Of a stretch of DNA of 39,029 bases, positions 7,331-15,737 are shown one piece after another. The notes under the pieces were generated by a model. The model made no database searches. It was not told the origin of the DNA and saw nothing but the letters and a program-made list of their open reading frames with translations. Both the position numbers and the translations under genes were made by a program. Source of the DNA: Pedosphaera sp. (GTDB lineage Bacteria; Verrucomicrobiota; Verrucomicrobiia; Limisphaerales; DSYF01); NCBI GenBank assembly GCA_017853715.1, contig JAFMIZ010000014.1:1-39029 (forward strand), given 5' to 3'. The number at the start of each line of letters is the position of its first letter. The first letter of the stretch is position 1.

Positions 7331-9379
7331 ATGTCTGAAGAACAAAAAAATAACAGTGGCGGCAATGACCCGAAACGTCAGGCGGAATTTCGCGTTCCCC
7401 CGCGCACGTGGATAGTTTGGATATTGATCCTGGGCACAATCGTGACCTTGATGATGTTCCGCGACCGGGTAAGTGATACGCGCCGGGAAGAACTCAAAAC
7501 CTACGACCTGCGCCAAAAAATCGAGAAGAATCTCATCGCGCAAGCCACTGTTGCCAACAGCCAGCAGTCCGCTGCCTATGATGTCACCGGCACCTACTTC
7601 AAGGCCGACGCCGACGGTAACAAGGAGATGGTTGACGGCAAGGCGGTGGAAATCCCCTTCCACGCCAAGGTGCTGCTGACCGACAGTCTCGCCGATCAAT
7701 TGCAGAATCTTCCGGGCGTCCAAGTGCGCGAGCCCAACACGATGCTGACCAGCATTCTCATCAGTTTGCTTCCCATCTTGCTGATTGCCGGTCTTATTTG
7801 GTTCTTCTTCATCCGCCAGATCAAGATGGCGGGCAAGGGCGCTCTCAGCTTTGGCAAGAGCCGTGCGCGATTGCTGGCCAAGGAACGCAACAAGACCACC
7901 TTCAAAGATGTGGCTGGGATTGATGAAGCCATTGACGAAACCAAGGAACTCGTCGAGTTCCTCAAGGATCCACGCAAGTTCCAGCGCCTCGGTGGCCGTA
8001 TTCCCAAGGGTGTGTTGATGGTTGGACCACCGGGCACGGGCAAGACGCTGCTGGCGAAAGCCATCGCTGGAGAGGCGGATGCGGCTTTTTTCAGCATCAG
8101 CGGTTCAGACTTTGTGGAAATGTTCGTGGGTGTCGGCGCAAGCCGCGTGCGTGACATGTTCGAGCAGGCGCGCAAGAACACACCCTGCTTGATCTTCATT
8201 GATGAAATTGACGCCGTAGGCCGCAGTCGTGGTCATGGCTTGGGCGGCGGCAACGACGAGCGCGAACAAACCTTGAACGCGTTGCTCGTCGAGATGGACG
8301 GTTTTGACACCACAGACGGCATCATCATCATTGCGGCGACGAATCGTCCCGATGTGCTTGATCCAGCGTTGTTAAGGCCTGGCCGTTTTGATCGTCAAGT
8401 CACGGTCAACCTGCCTGATGTGCGCGGTCGTGAGGCCATCCTTAAAGTTCACGCCAAGAATATCAAATTGGTGCCGGATGTGGATCTTTCGGTCATTGCG
8501 CGGGGCACGCCCGGATATTCTGGCGCAGAACTCGCCAACTTGCTCAACGAAGCGGCCTTGTTGGCTGCAGGCTTGAATAAGAAGGCCGTCACCATGAAGG
8601 AGCTTGAAGAGGCTCGTGACAAGGTGCGTTGGGGTCGCGAGCGCCGCAGCATGGCCATGACGGAAGAGGAGAAACGCAATACGGCGTGGCACGAGGCCGG
8701 CCACGCGCTGGTGAATGTCATGCTTCAGCACACGCATCCGTTGCATAAGGTGACCATCATCCCACGCGGTCAGGCGTTGGGCGCAACCATGTATTTGCCC
8801 AAGGATGATGTGCTGAGCCGCCGTCGCAAAGAGATGCTAGATACACTGGCAGTTACAATGGCTGGCCGCATTGCCGAGGAGATTGTCTCCGAAGATGTTT
8901 CGACGGGTGCCGCTGGGGACATCCAACAGGCCACCAGCATGGTTCGTGCGATGGTTACGCAGTTCGGCATGAGCGACAAGCTCGGCATGGTTCAATACGG
9001 GAATGACGATGAATACGTCTTCCTCGGGCGCGAACTGGCTCGTCCGAAGTCCTACAGCGAAGCCACGGCTCGTGAGATTGATGATGAAGTGCGGCATCTG
9101 ATTGACACTGCCTATAAGCGTGCGCAGGACTTGATTTATAGCAACCGCGACAAGGTGGAACTTATCGCCAAGTTGCTGTTGGAATACGAGACCCTGGACG
9201 GGGCGCAGGTGGAGGAAATTGTCCGCACGGGCAAATTGACCTCGTTGCCGCCAAAGCCCGGTGCCGATGTGGGGCCGATGCAGGGTGCGCCCGCAGGAAC
9301 TCCTGTTCCGGAGCCGCCACCGAAGCCCGCGCCGCCTGCCATGCCAGGGTTGGGTGCACCTGCCCCAGCGGCAGCGTGA
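7331..9379 (+). CDS. ftsH: ATP-dependent zinc metalloprotease FtsH
   Basis: Membrane-anchored AAA+ protease that degrades misfolded membrane proteins and short-lived regulators. Domain order: cytoplasmic N terminus, first membrane segment ([17 protein letters not shown]), an extracytoplasmic domain, second membrane segment ([20 protein letters not shown]), AAA+ module with Walker A GPPGTGKT at about residue 232, Walker [10 protein letters not shown] and second region of homology [21 protein letters not shown], then the M41 peptidase with HEAGH at about residue 454. The last roughly 40 residues are a Pro/Ala-rich tail. It is 682 residues, somewhat longer than the 610-650 typical of the family because of this tail. 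Confidence 0.97.
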   Translation: MSEEQKNNSGGNDPKRQAEFRVPPRTWIVWILILGTIVTLMMFRDRVSDTRREELKTYDLRQKIEKNLIAQATVANSQQSAAYDVTGTYFKADADGNKEMVDGKAVEIPFHAKVLLTDSLADQLQNLPGVQVREPNTMLTSILISLLPILLIAGLIWFFFIRQIKMAGKGALSFGKSRARLLAKERNKTTFKDVAGIDEAIDETKELVEFLKDPRKFQRLGGRIPKGVLMVGPPGTGKTLLAKAIAGEADAAFFSISGSDFVEMFVGVGASRVRDMFEQARKNTPCLIFIDEIDAVGRSRGHGLGGGNDEREQTLNALLVEMDGFDTTDGIIIIAATNRPDVLDPALLRPGRFDRQVTVNLPDVRGREAILKVHAKNIKLVPDVDLSVIARGTPGYSGAELANLLNEAALLAAGLNKKAVTMKELEEARDKVRWGRERRSMAMTEEEKRNTAWHEAGHALVNVMLQHTHPLHKVTIIPRGQALGATMYLPKDDVLSRRRKEMLDTLAVTMAGRIAEEIVSEDVSTGAAGDIQQATSMVRAMVTQFGMSDKLGMVQYGNDDEYVFLGRELARPKSYSEATAREIDDEVRHLIDTAYKRAQDLIYSNRDKVELIAKLLLEYETLDGAQVEEIVRTGKLTSLPPKPGADVGPMQGAPAGTPVPEPPPKPAPPAMPGLGAPAPAAA

Positions 9380-9425
9380 CGTGCGCTGCATTGACGAGGC
9401 AATCCCGGATTCATAGCGTTTACGC

Positions 9426-10136
9426 ATGATTATTGCGCCTTCCTTGCTGGCCGCGAACTTTGGCCGCTTTGCCAAGGAGACGGAGCGCATATCCAGATCG
9501 GGGGCAGACTGGCTCCACCTCGACATTATGGACGGAAACTTCGTCCCCAACATCTCCTTCGGCCCACAAGTCGTTAAGACTTTAAGGCCGGTCACGCGGA
9601 TCTTTTTCGATGTGCATTTGATGTGCGCGAAGCCGGAGATTCTGCTGGCGCCGTTCAAGGAAGCGGGCGCAAACCAACTCACCATTCACGTTGAGCTAGG
9701 CGAGCAAGCGCTGACGCAGTTGCTCTGGAAGGTCAAATCCATGGGCCTGAAGGCAGGACTGGCGGTGAATCCGCCCACTTCGATTTCACTGGTGCGCCCG
9801 CATCTGGATCAAATCGATACCTTGCTGGTCATGACGGTGAACCCGGGCTTTGGTGGGCAATCCTTCATCTATGAAACATTGCCCAAAATTCAGCAAGCTG
9901 CGGCGTGGCGACGTGAAGGTGGCTTTGGATACCGCATCGAGGTGGATGGTGGCGTGAACAACCAGACAGCCGCTGAGTGTGCTCGGGCTGGTGCTGATAC
10001 CCTTGTCAGTGGAACGGCGTTATTAGGCAAGCGCAGCTTGCGTGCAGCCGTTACAAAGATGCGGCGGCTTGCCGAAAAGGCGGCCGCCAACAATTCCGGT
10101 CAAATGGTGCTGGAAGCTGCACCTGTGACTTTGTGA
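9426..10136 (+). CDS. rpe: Ribulose-phosphate 3-epimerase
   Basis: TIM-barrel epimerase interconverting ribulose-5-phosphate and xylulose-5-phosphate in the pentose phosphate pathway. It opens with IIAPSLLAANFG; LHLDIMDGNFVPNISFGP carries metal-binding His and Asp residues, DVHLM follows, and VNPGFGGQSF and the VDGGVN phosphate-binding segment close the barrel. At 236 residues it has an extra C-terminal tail of about 15 residues. Its stop overlaps the GTG start of the next gene (GTGA at 10133-10136), so translational coupling with the phosphohexomutase is likely. Confidence 0.95.
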   Translation: MIIAPSLLAANFGRFAKETERISRSGADWLHLDIMDGNFVPNISFGPQVVKTLRPVTRIFFDVHLMCAKPEILLAPFKEAGANQLTIHVELGEQALTQLLWKVKSMGLKAGLAVNPPTSISLVRPHLDQIDTLLVMTVNPGFGGQSFIYETLPKIQQAAAWRREGGFGYRIEVDGGVNNQTAAECARAGADTLVSGTALLGKRSLRAAVTKMRRLAEKAAANNSGQMVLEAAPVTL

Positions 10137-11554
10137 CTGCGCCCATAAAGTTCGGGACGGATGGCTGGCGTGCAATTATCGCCAAGGAATTCACATTCGA
10201 CAACGTTGCGCGCGTTAGTCAGGCTGCGGCGGATAATTGGTCCAGTCAGCGGTTAACAGGTAACAAAAGGCGGATTGTAGTCGGCTACGACCGGCGCTTT
10301 TTGTCTGGTCAGTTCGCCACGGTCGCGGCGGAGGTTTTTGCAGGAAATGACTTCGAAGTTATTCTTGCCCCAGAGCCTACTTCCACGCCGGCGATCTCCT
10401 TTGCAGTCAAGAACCTCAAAGCCATGGGGGGGGTCGTCATCACCGCAAGTCACAATCCCCCGCATTTCAATGGGTACAAACTCAAATTGCATTACGGGGG
10501 GCCCGCCATGCCTGAGGATTGTGCTGCAGTCGAGGCCATGCTCGACCTAAATCCGGTGCGGCGGATCGGATTAGAAACTGCAAGCAAGGCAGGCGCCATT
10601 CGGATTCGTGACTTGAAGGCGGCACACTACACGGCAGTGAAGCGATTGGTTGATTTCAGGCTGATACGTGGCTCGCGGTTGCGGTTTGCCCACGACGCGC
10701 TGTTCGGTGTGGGGGCGGGTTGTTTCGAGGAACTGCTGGCGGGAACCACCTGCCAGGTCACCACCTTGAACGGGCGTTGGGACCCGATGTTCGGTGGCAT
10801 CAATCCCGAGCCTATCCAAAAGAATTACCGCCTAAGCTCCGCGTGGTTGAAGAAGCATCCGCACGATTTGTGTTTGGTCACCGATGGCGATGCAGATCGC
10901 GTCGGCGGCATGGATGGACGGGGTGGATATATATCCACGCACGAGATCATCGCACTGTTACTGCGCCATTATGTGAAGAACCGTCAAGAGTCGGGACGTG
11001 TCATCAAGGCGCTGACGACCACCTCGATGCTCGACAAGATGTGCGCTGCGTATGGCTTGCTGCTGGAAGAAGTGCCGGTGGGTTTCAAACACATCTGTGG
11101 TGGCATGCTGCAGGGTGGGGTGATGCTTGGTGGCGAGGAGAGTGGCGGAATCGGTGTTGCCGGCCATATCCCCGAGCGGGACGGCATCGCGGCGGGGCTC
11201 TTGTTATTGGAAATGCTCGCAATAGAACGCAAGCCGTTGCGCATGTTGCTCGCAGAGTTGCGCCGCCAATTCGGGCCGCACTGCTACGATCGTATTGATA
11301 TCACTTACCCGATCGAGCGTAGGTCAGTGTTGATGGATTATCTGGGCAAGCATCCGCCCGCCCGGCTTTTGCGCTCGCCAGTGACCAGGGTCCACACGTA
11401 TGACGGGGTCAAGTTTGTGGCGGCAGATGACTCCTGGCTCATGTTGCGGGGGTCCGGTACGGAGCCCGTCCTGCGCATCTATGCGGAAGCGCCCAGTCCC
11501 GAGGCAGCGCGGAAGCTTTTATTGTTAGGCCAACGTTTGACCGCCTGTGCCTGA
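10133..11554 (+). CDS. Phosphoglucomutase/phosphomannomutase family protein
   Basis: Alpha-D-phosphohexomutase of 473 residues. It contains the N-terminal KFGTDGWRA segment, the phosphoserine loop TASHNPPHFNGYK (Ser about 106), the metal-binding DGDADR loop, the sugar-binding GGEESGG loop and the C-terminal RGSGTEPVLRIYAE phosphate site, so all four domains are present. Substrate preference (glucose or mannose phosphates) cannot be settled from motifs; it differs clearly from the glmM product encoded at 15.7-17.1 kb. The start is a GTG overlapping the rpe stop. The pair may join sugar-phosphate interconversion with pentose phosphate metabolism. Confidence 0.9.
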   Translation: MTAPIKFGTDGWRAIIAKEFTFDNVARVSQAAADNWSSQRLTGNKRRIVVGYDRRFLSGQFATVAAEVFAGNDFEVILAPEPTSTPAISFAVKNLKAMGGVVITASHNPPHFNGYKLKLHYGGPAMPEDCAAVEAMLDLNPVRRIGLETASKAGAIRIRDLKAAHYTAVKRLVDFRLIRGSRLRFAHDALFGVGAGCFEELLAGTTCQVTTLNGRWDPMFGGINPEPIQKNYRLSSAWLKKHPHDLCLVTDGDADRVGGMDGRGGYISTHEIIALLLRHYVKNRQESGRVIKALTTTSMLDKMCAAYGLLLEEVPVGFKHICGGMLQGGVMLGGEESGGIGVAGHIPERDGIAAGLLLLEMLAIERKPLRMLLAELRRQFGPHCYDRIDITYPIERRSVLMDYLGKHPPARLLRSPVTRVHTYDGVKFVAADDSWLMLRGSGTEPVLRIYAEAPSPEAARKLLLLGQRLTACA

Positions 11555-11620
11555 GACACTTGCAATTCGCGTATTTGAGTTGGAACCCGGCTTGCTTACA
11601 TAAGGCAAGGCAGTTCGTCC

Positions 11621-12013
11621 ATGCATACAGAGAGAACAAAGTCGCTCCGGATACTAGTTGTAGATGACGAGCCCTATGTGTGCGAGGCCATCAAAATGGT
11701 CCTCGAACTCGAAGGCTATGAAGTCGCCACCGCTGACAACGGGAAGGCCGCCCTGACATTGCAGGGCAAAGTTCCGTTTGATCTGGTCGTGACCGACTAT
11801 GCCATGCCGGACATGAAGGGTGACGAATTGGCGGCAGCTTTACGGGCGCGCAATCCCGACCAGCGAATCCTCATGGTCACTGCCTACGTGGAGCGTCTGA
11901 CGAGCGAGGGAACTCCTCTGCAGCATGTGGATGATCTCGTCGCCAAGCCGTTTCGGCTGGAGGATATCAGGGATCCTGTGCGGCGATTGATGCGCCGCAA
12001 TGCCGCCGTTTGA
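11621..12013 (+). CDS. Single-domain response regulator (CheY-like)
   Basis: A 130-residue receiver domain with no output domain. The acidic pocket (Asp15, Asp16), phosphoacceptor Asp59 in VVTDYAMPDM, switch Thr87 and conserved Lys109 in AKPF are all present, so it should be phosphorylatable. No histidine kinase lies nearby, so the partner is unknown. It would act through protein contacts, as a phosphorelay intermediate or as a CheY-like effector. It is preceded by a 66-base gap after the phosphohexomutase gene and followed by the sulfatase remnant. Confidence 0.9.
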   Translation: MHTERTKSLRILVVDDEPYVCEAIKMVLELEGYEVATADNGKAALTLQGKVPFDLVVTDYAMPDMKGDELAAALRARNPDQRILMVTAYVERLTSEGTPLQHVDDLVAKPFRLEDIRDPVRRLMRRNAAV

Positions 12014-12090
12014 GATTCCGTTCGCGCAGGCTTCTTCTCAACTCAAAATCTCACGGTTCAATCGGGGGTGACAGAAGTCATACTCTGTGC

Positions 12091-12631
12091 ATGAATCCAA
12101 GCCCGATTCAGGCACCGAGACATCCGCTGGTTATTCTGTCTTTTCTATTCCTGCTGCTGACCCTGGTTTCGCGGACCCAATCTGCCCCCTATTCACGGAT
12201 GAACACGCTTGTGCTCTATGTGGATGACTTGCACCCCGAACTGGGCTGTTACGGAAGTAAAACCGTGAAGGGTGCCAACATTGCCTACTTGCCACCCGAA
12301 GCATTCGCTTTGACACGCCGGTCGTCAGCGGGCTGTGTGTGCACTTTAGCTGCCCAGCCTGATGATTGAGTTGCGACCGGACAGCCTGCCGAGGTGGTCC
12401 AGGGAATGGGGCTATGTTTCTGCGCGTTTCGGCAAAGTCTATCATCACGAAGGCGATGATGAACAGTCCTGGACGGAAATGGCGAAGCTTGCCGCTGACG
12501 AGTATTATTCTCCCGAGATCGAAGGAGGCCATACACAGGGCACAGGGGTCGCCCAAGCCAAGGGGGTGAAGGGGCTGCAAATATATGCCGCGGCGTGCGG
12601 GCCCTCGTTTGAAGCAGCCGATGTTCCCTAG
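12091..12631 (+). pseudogene. Decayed iduronate-2-sulfatase-like gene
   Basis: Two overlapping frames hold pieces of a formylglycine sulfatase. The first (12091-12369) has a signal peptide ending near RTQSAP and then NTLVLYVDDLHPELGCYGS, which matches the metal-binding start of iduronate-2-sulfatases. It loses homology where the C-x-P-S-R active site should be and stops. The second (from about 12362) picks up ELRPDSLP, then GYVSARFGKVYHHEGDDEQSW and a final FEAADVP, the order found in sulfatases but with internal deletions. The reading then ends after about 180 residues in total, where family members have 450-500. The modified Cys is gone, so no activity is expected. It points to a past ability to use sulfated polysaccharides. 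Confidence 0.8.
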
Positions 12632-12728
12632 GGTGACAACTCCATAAGTTATCCCCTTTATTTTCTCAGTTTTTTGTCAATCCAACGACCCGCAGCAAGA
12701 ATGGCGGGGGGTGATTGGCTGGAGAATG

Positions 12729-13616
12729 TCAACGCTTGCCTGCCCGGCGATATTCGGTCGGGGTGATATTTCGGCTCAGGCGGAACTGGCGCGCGAAATA
12801 GTTGCTGTCGGTGAAACCCGTTTGGAGTGCGATTTCGGTCACCGTCAGTTCGGGATGACGCCGGAGCAACTGAGCAGCACGATTGATGCGCAATTGGATG
12901 AGGTAAGCAATGGGAGAAAGGTTGGTAGCTGCCTGGAAGGCACGCATGAAACTTCGCTTGGACATATGAGCGATGCCGGCGAGTTCCTCCACGGAAATGC
13001 TGGGTTCGCTATAATACATCTCCAGATGGCTCATCGCTCGGCCAATTCTCAGCAAGGCCACCGAGTCCGCGCCGGGAGAATTGTTGTAGCACCGCGAGAA
13101 GAACCCCACCAATCCCATGAAGCTGGCCATTGCCATGAACCGAAAGCCCGGCTTACGCCCCACCAGCTCGCGGTCCAAGTCGTCAATCAAGCTCATGGCG
13201 GTGCCCAACTCGGTTGGATTCAGCCGCAGCCGACTGCGGAATTGATGACGTTTGCGCCAGACGGGTTCCAATGTGAACAGCGCATGGTAGCCCGGCAAAT
13301 GCGTCAAGTCGTCGGTGTTCCAGTGTAGTTTCTCGGGCTGGAAGAGCACATTAATGAGGCACAATTGATCCATACTGTGGTAATCGTGCGGTCGCGAGCC
13401 GCCGATGACAAACACGTCGCCCGCCGCCAGCGGATAAGACTCCGTGCCGGTCTCGTGGATGCCCTTGCCAGAGGTGATCAGAACTATTTCTGCAAACTCA
13501 TGTGCGTGCAGGCCGAAGGGCTCCTGCGGCGTGCGGCGTTCCACCGCAACGGGAAACCCATCGGGATGGAACCAGTCTTTGGTCTTGAGAACTTTGTGTG
13601 GCATGACGCGGCCCAA
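12729..13616 (-). CDS. AraC family transcriptional regulator
   Basis: 295 residues. The N-terminal half is a cupin-type sensor domain (HAHEFAEIVLITSGKG, then LAAGDVFVIGGSRPHDY), and the C-terminal 100 residues carry two helix-turn-helix motifs (SVEELAGIAHMSKRSFMRAF and VTEIALQTGFTDSNYFARQF) with the AraC/XylS signature. Architecture and length resemble RhaS/RhaR-type sugar regulators; the ligand is unknown. An ATG four codons downstream (13604) could also be the start. Its location next to a decayed sulfatase suggests a former role in polysaccharide or sugar use. No intact catabolic operon remains in the window. Confidence 0.88.
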   Translation of the reverse strand: MGRVMPHKVLKTKDWFHPDGFPVAVERRTPQEPFGLHAHEFAEIVLITSGKGIHETGTESYPLAAGDVFVIGGSRPHDYHSMDQLCLINVLFQPEKLHWNTDDLTHLPGYHALFTLEPVWRKRHQFRSRLRLNPTELGTAMSLIDDLDRELVGRKPGFRFMAMASFMGLVGFFSRCYNNSPGADSVALLRIGRAMSHLEMYYSEPSISVEELAGIAHMSKRSFMRAFQAATNLSPIAYLIQLRINRAAQLLRRHPELTVTEIALQTGFTDSNYFARQFRLSRNITPTEYRRAGKR

Positions 13617-13697
13617 CGGATGGAGCCAAGTTGGGCGGCTCAGTTCGGCGCGTCAAGTTACCAAGCGAGCTTGCGCGGGGTTGTGTTCGCCAACGCG

Positions 13698-14180
13698 TTA
13701 TTCCGCCCGCTGCATTTGGAACACACCATGGTCATGCTTTGAAGTGTAGATCGCCTCAAAATTTTTGGCTTTCGCGAACCCTTCATAGCGGTAAACACCT
13801 CCCGCCACCGCGCCCAAGTCTTCCTGACCCTGAAAGTGCCACAACCCATTGCTATTACTCACTTCAAGTGGAACCGAGTAACCGAAACGCGCCATTTTTA
13901 GGTAGGTTGCCCGGAAATGCGCGGGTGAAATGCTATTCGTTTCTGGCTTGATGACGCGTCGCAATGCGCCAATGTGCCCATTCCCGTGGCTGATCCAACG
14001 GCCTTCCCAGCGGCCGGTGATCGAATCAGGCGGTGCAGGAGCCTGGCCAGCTTCACGCCACTCACGATTGAAACTGGAACAACCTGTAAACAGAACGAAA
14101 GCCATGCTGCTCAGCAGCCCGAGCATTATTGCCGACCGGAACCTCGGGCGGTGACCGAAAGCTGGTAGGCAATCCATCAT
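13698..14180 (-). CDS. Small predicted lipoprotein, unknown function
   Basis: 160 residues. A basic N terminus is followed by a hydrophobic stretch (IMLGLLSSMAFVLF) and a lipobox LFTGC with the acylated Cys at about residue 34, so the product should be a membrane-anchored lipoprotein. The mature part contains SITGRWEGRWIS followed by a beta-rich region ending GVYRYEGFAKAKNFEAIYTSKHDHGVFQMQR, resembling small secreted beta-sandwich or barrel domains of unknown role. No family can be named. It is 81 bases upstream of the AraC-type gene on the same strand. Confidence 0.75.
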   Translation of the reverse strand: MMDCLPAFGHRPRFRSAIMLGLLSSMAFVLFTGCSSFNREWREAGQAPAPPDSITGRWEGRWISHGNGHIGALRRVIKPETNSISPAHFRATYLKMARFGYSVPLEVSNSNGLWHFQGQEDLGAVAGGVYRYEGFAKAKNFEAIYTSKHDHGVFQMQRAE

Positions 14181-14221
14181 TTAAACATGCGTGCGACAAC
14201 TCCCGCAGGTCAACAACTTCT

Positions 14222-14256
14222 GCGGCGGTTTTGAAAAAATGATTTCAACCCGCCGC
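14222..14256. other. GC-capped hairpin in the lipoprotein/thyA divergent spacer
   Basis: Arms 14222-14228 and 14250-14256 pair perfectly over 7 G/C-rich bases and continue inward through a bulged A/T-rich stem (…ttgaaa / tttcaa…). It lies between divergent genes, so it is not a simple 3' terminator. It could act as an operator or leader structure upstream of thyA; function is unknown. Confidence 0.35.
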
Positions 14257-14305
14257 CAGCATTGAGTTTCGCCCCCAACCCGCTTTTAATTCCAGGACAG
14301 TTTCG

Positions 14306-15100
14306 ATGAAGCCGTATCTAGATTTACTTCGCCTTGTGCTCGACCAGGGCAAATTCAAGGCCGACCGCACGGGCACTGGCACGTATTCGCTGTTCGGCGC
14401 GCAGGCGCGGTTTGATTTGCGCGAAAGTTTTCCCCTGGTCACGACCAAGAAGGTTCACCTCAAGTCCATCATATACGAGTTGCTCTGGTTCCTGCGCGGC
14501 CAGACCAACGTAAAATGGCTCCAGGAACGGGGAGTCACCATCTGGAATGAATGGGCCGATGCGGAGGGTAACCTTGGCCGCGTCTACGGTGCGCAGTGGA
14601 CGGACTGGCGCTCGGCGGACGGCCGTTCGGTGAACCAGATTGATTCGGTCATCGCGCAGATTCAAAAGAATCCCGACAGCCGTCGGCTGATTGTCTCGGC
14701 TTGGAACCCATCGGAAATCGAATCCATGGCTTTGCCGCCGTGTCACACGCTCTTTCAATTTTTCGCCCAGAACGGTGAACTCTCATGCCAGCTTTACCAG
14801 CGCAGCGCGGACTTGTTCTTGGGCGTGCCGTTCAATATTGCCAGCTACGCGTTGCTTACGTTGATGGTCGCGCAGGTCACCGGGCTGAAGCCGGGTGACT
14901 TCGTTCACACCTTTGGCGATTTGCACATCTACTCCAACCACATGGAGCAAGTGAAACTGCAACTCAGCCGTGAACCACGTCCGCTGCCGCGCATGAAGCT
15001 TAATCCTGCGGTAAAAGGCATCCGCGACTTCCAATACGAAGACTTCACACTGGAAGGCTATGACCCGCATCCCGCCATCAAGGCGCCAGTGGCGGTTTGA
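14306..15100 (+). CDS. thyA: Thymidylate synthase
   Basis: Folate-dependent methylation of dUMP to dTMP, releasing dihydrofolate. At 264 residues it matches the short ThyA form. Visible landmarks are [12 protein letters not shown] at the N terminus, the catalytic Cys146 in [10 protein letters not shown], the [23 protein letters not shown] segment that binds dUMP, and the C-terminal [13 protein letters not shown] that closes over the active site. AGGACAG lies about 7 bases before the ATG and may serve as ribosome binding site. folA follows on the same strand, supplying the reductase that recycles the dihydrofolate made here. Confidence 0.97.
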   Translation: MKPYLDLLRLVLDQGKFKADRTGTGTYSLFGAQARFDLRESFPLVTTKKVHLKSIIYELLWFLRGQTNVKWLQERGVTIWNEWADAEGNLGRVYGAQWTDWRSADGRSVNQIDSVIAQIQKNPDSRRLIVSAWNPSEIESMALPPCHTLFQFFAQNGELSCQLYQRSADLFLGVPFNIASYALLTLMVAQVTGLKPGDFVHTFGDLHIYSNHMEQVKLQLSREPRPLPRMKLNPAVKGIRDFQYEDFTLEGYDPHPAIKAPVAV

Positions 15101-15154
15101 GTAATTCGACAGTCTCAGGCCTCAGGTTTTCTGGCTCGCGCACCGCGACTGAAC

Positions 15155-15180
15155 TTGCAACCTTCGGCTTGCAATTTTTA
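15155..15180 (+). terminator. Terminator-like hairpin directly before folA
   Basis: TTGCAA arms at 15155-15160 and 15169-15174 enclose a C(TTCG)G tetraloop flanked by one C-C mismatch, followed by five T (15175-15179). The structure ends 4 bases before the folA ATG. It looks like an intrinsic terminator or attenuator in the 83-base thyA-folA spacer. The stem is short, so efficiency is uncertain. Confidence 0.45.
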
Positions 15181-15183
15181 ACT

Positions 15184-15735
15184 ATGACGCTGTTCACCGC
15201 CATCGCCGCCATGTCGCTTAACCGCGTCATCGGCAATGGCAACAAGATTCCCTGGCATCTGCCGGAGGATTTCAAGTGGTTCAAGGCCGTTACCATGGGA
15301 CATGTGCTGGTGATGGGGCGCAAAACGTTTGAATCCATCGGTCGTCCACTGTCGGGGCGCGAGACGATTGTTCTCTCGCGCAGCGGATGGATGCATCCCG
15401 AAGTGAAAACGGCAGTGAGTTTGGCTCGGTTGCCCGTCTCGAAGGATGATGCCCGCACTGTCTTTATTGCTGGCGGCGCGGAGATTTACCGGCAGGCCTT
15501 GCCGATGTGTTCTGAGTTGCTGCTGACGCGCGTTAAGCGTGAGGTGGCTGGCGATGCGTTCTTCCCCACATTCGAGAGCGACTACGATTTGGTGGAAACG
15601 ATTCGGGAGACAGCCGACTTCGATATCTTGCGTTACCAGCGTAAGCAGGCTGCTGCTACACTTTCTGCTGAAGAGCAAATGGCTCGCTTTGAGGACAGCC
15701 TCAAGGAAACGGATTGGGGCCATCAACCCTGCTAA
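15184..15735 (+). CDS. folA: Dihydrofolate reductase
   Basis: NADPH-dependent reduction of dihydrofolate to tetrahydrofolate. From the ATG at 15184 it is 183 residues and begins LFTAIAAMSLNRVIGNGNK, with the substrate-binding acidic residue in WHLPEDF, the MGRKTFESIGRPL cofactor segment and IAGGAEIYRQALP. The frame is open upstream to a TTG at 15097, but those residues are not DHFR-like. About 30 residues after the normal end (from around RYQRKQA) form an unusual charged C-terminal tail. It ends 2 bases before the glmM stop on the opposite strand. Confidence 0.95.
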   Translation: MTLFTAIAAMSLNRVIGNGNKIPWHLPEDFKWFKAVTMGHVLVMGRKTFESIGRPLSGRETIVLSRSGWMHPEVKTAVSLARLPVSKDDARTVFIAGGAEIYRQALPMCSELLLTRVKREVAGDAFFPTFESDYDLVETIRETADFDILRYQRKQAAATLSAEEQMARFEDSLKETDWGHQPC

Positions 15736-15737
15736 GC

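Noticed and set aside
5915-7723. Two long minus-strand frames over tilS and the ftsH start
   Set aside because: tilS and ftsH are certain from catalytic motifs; the opposite frames are shadows.
14262-14290. Possible promoter TTGAGT - 17 bases - TTTAAT before thyA
   Set aside because: The match is fair, but the predicted transcript start would fall inside the likely ribosome binding site and leave a leader of only about 9 bases.
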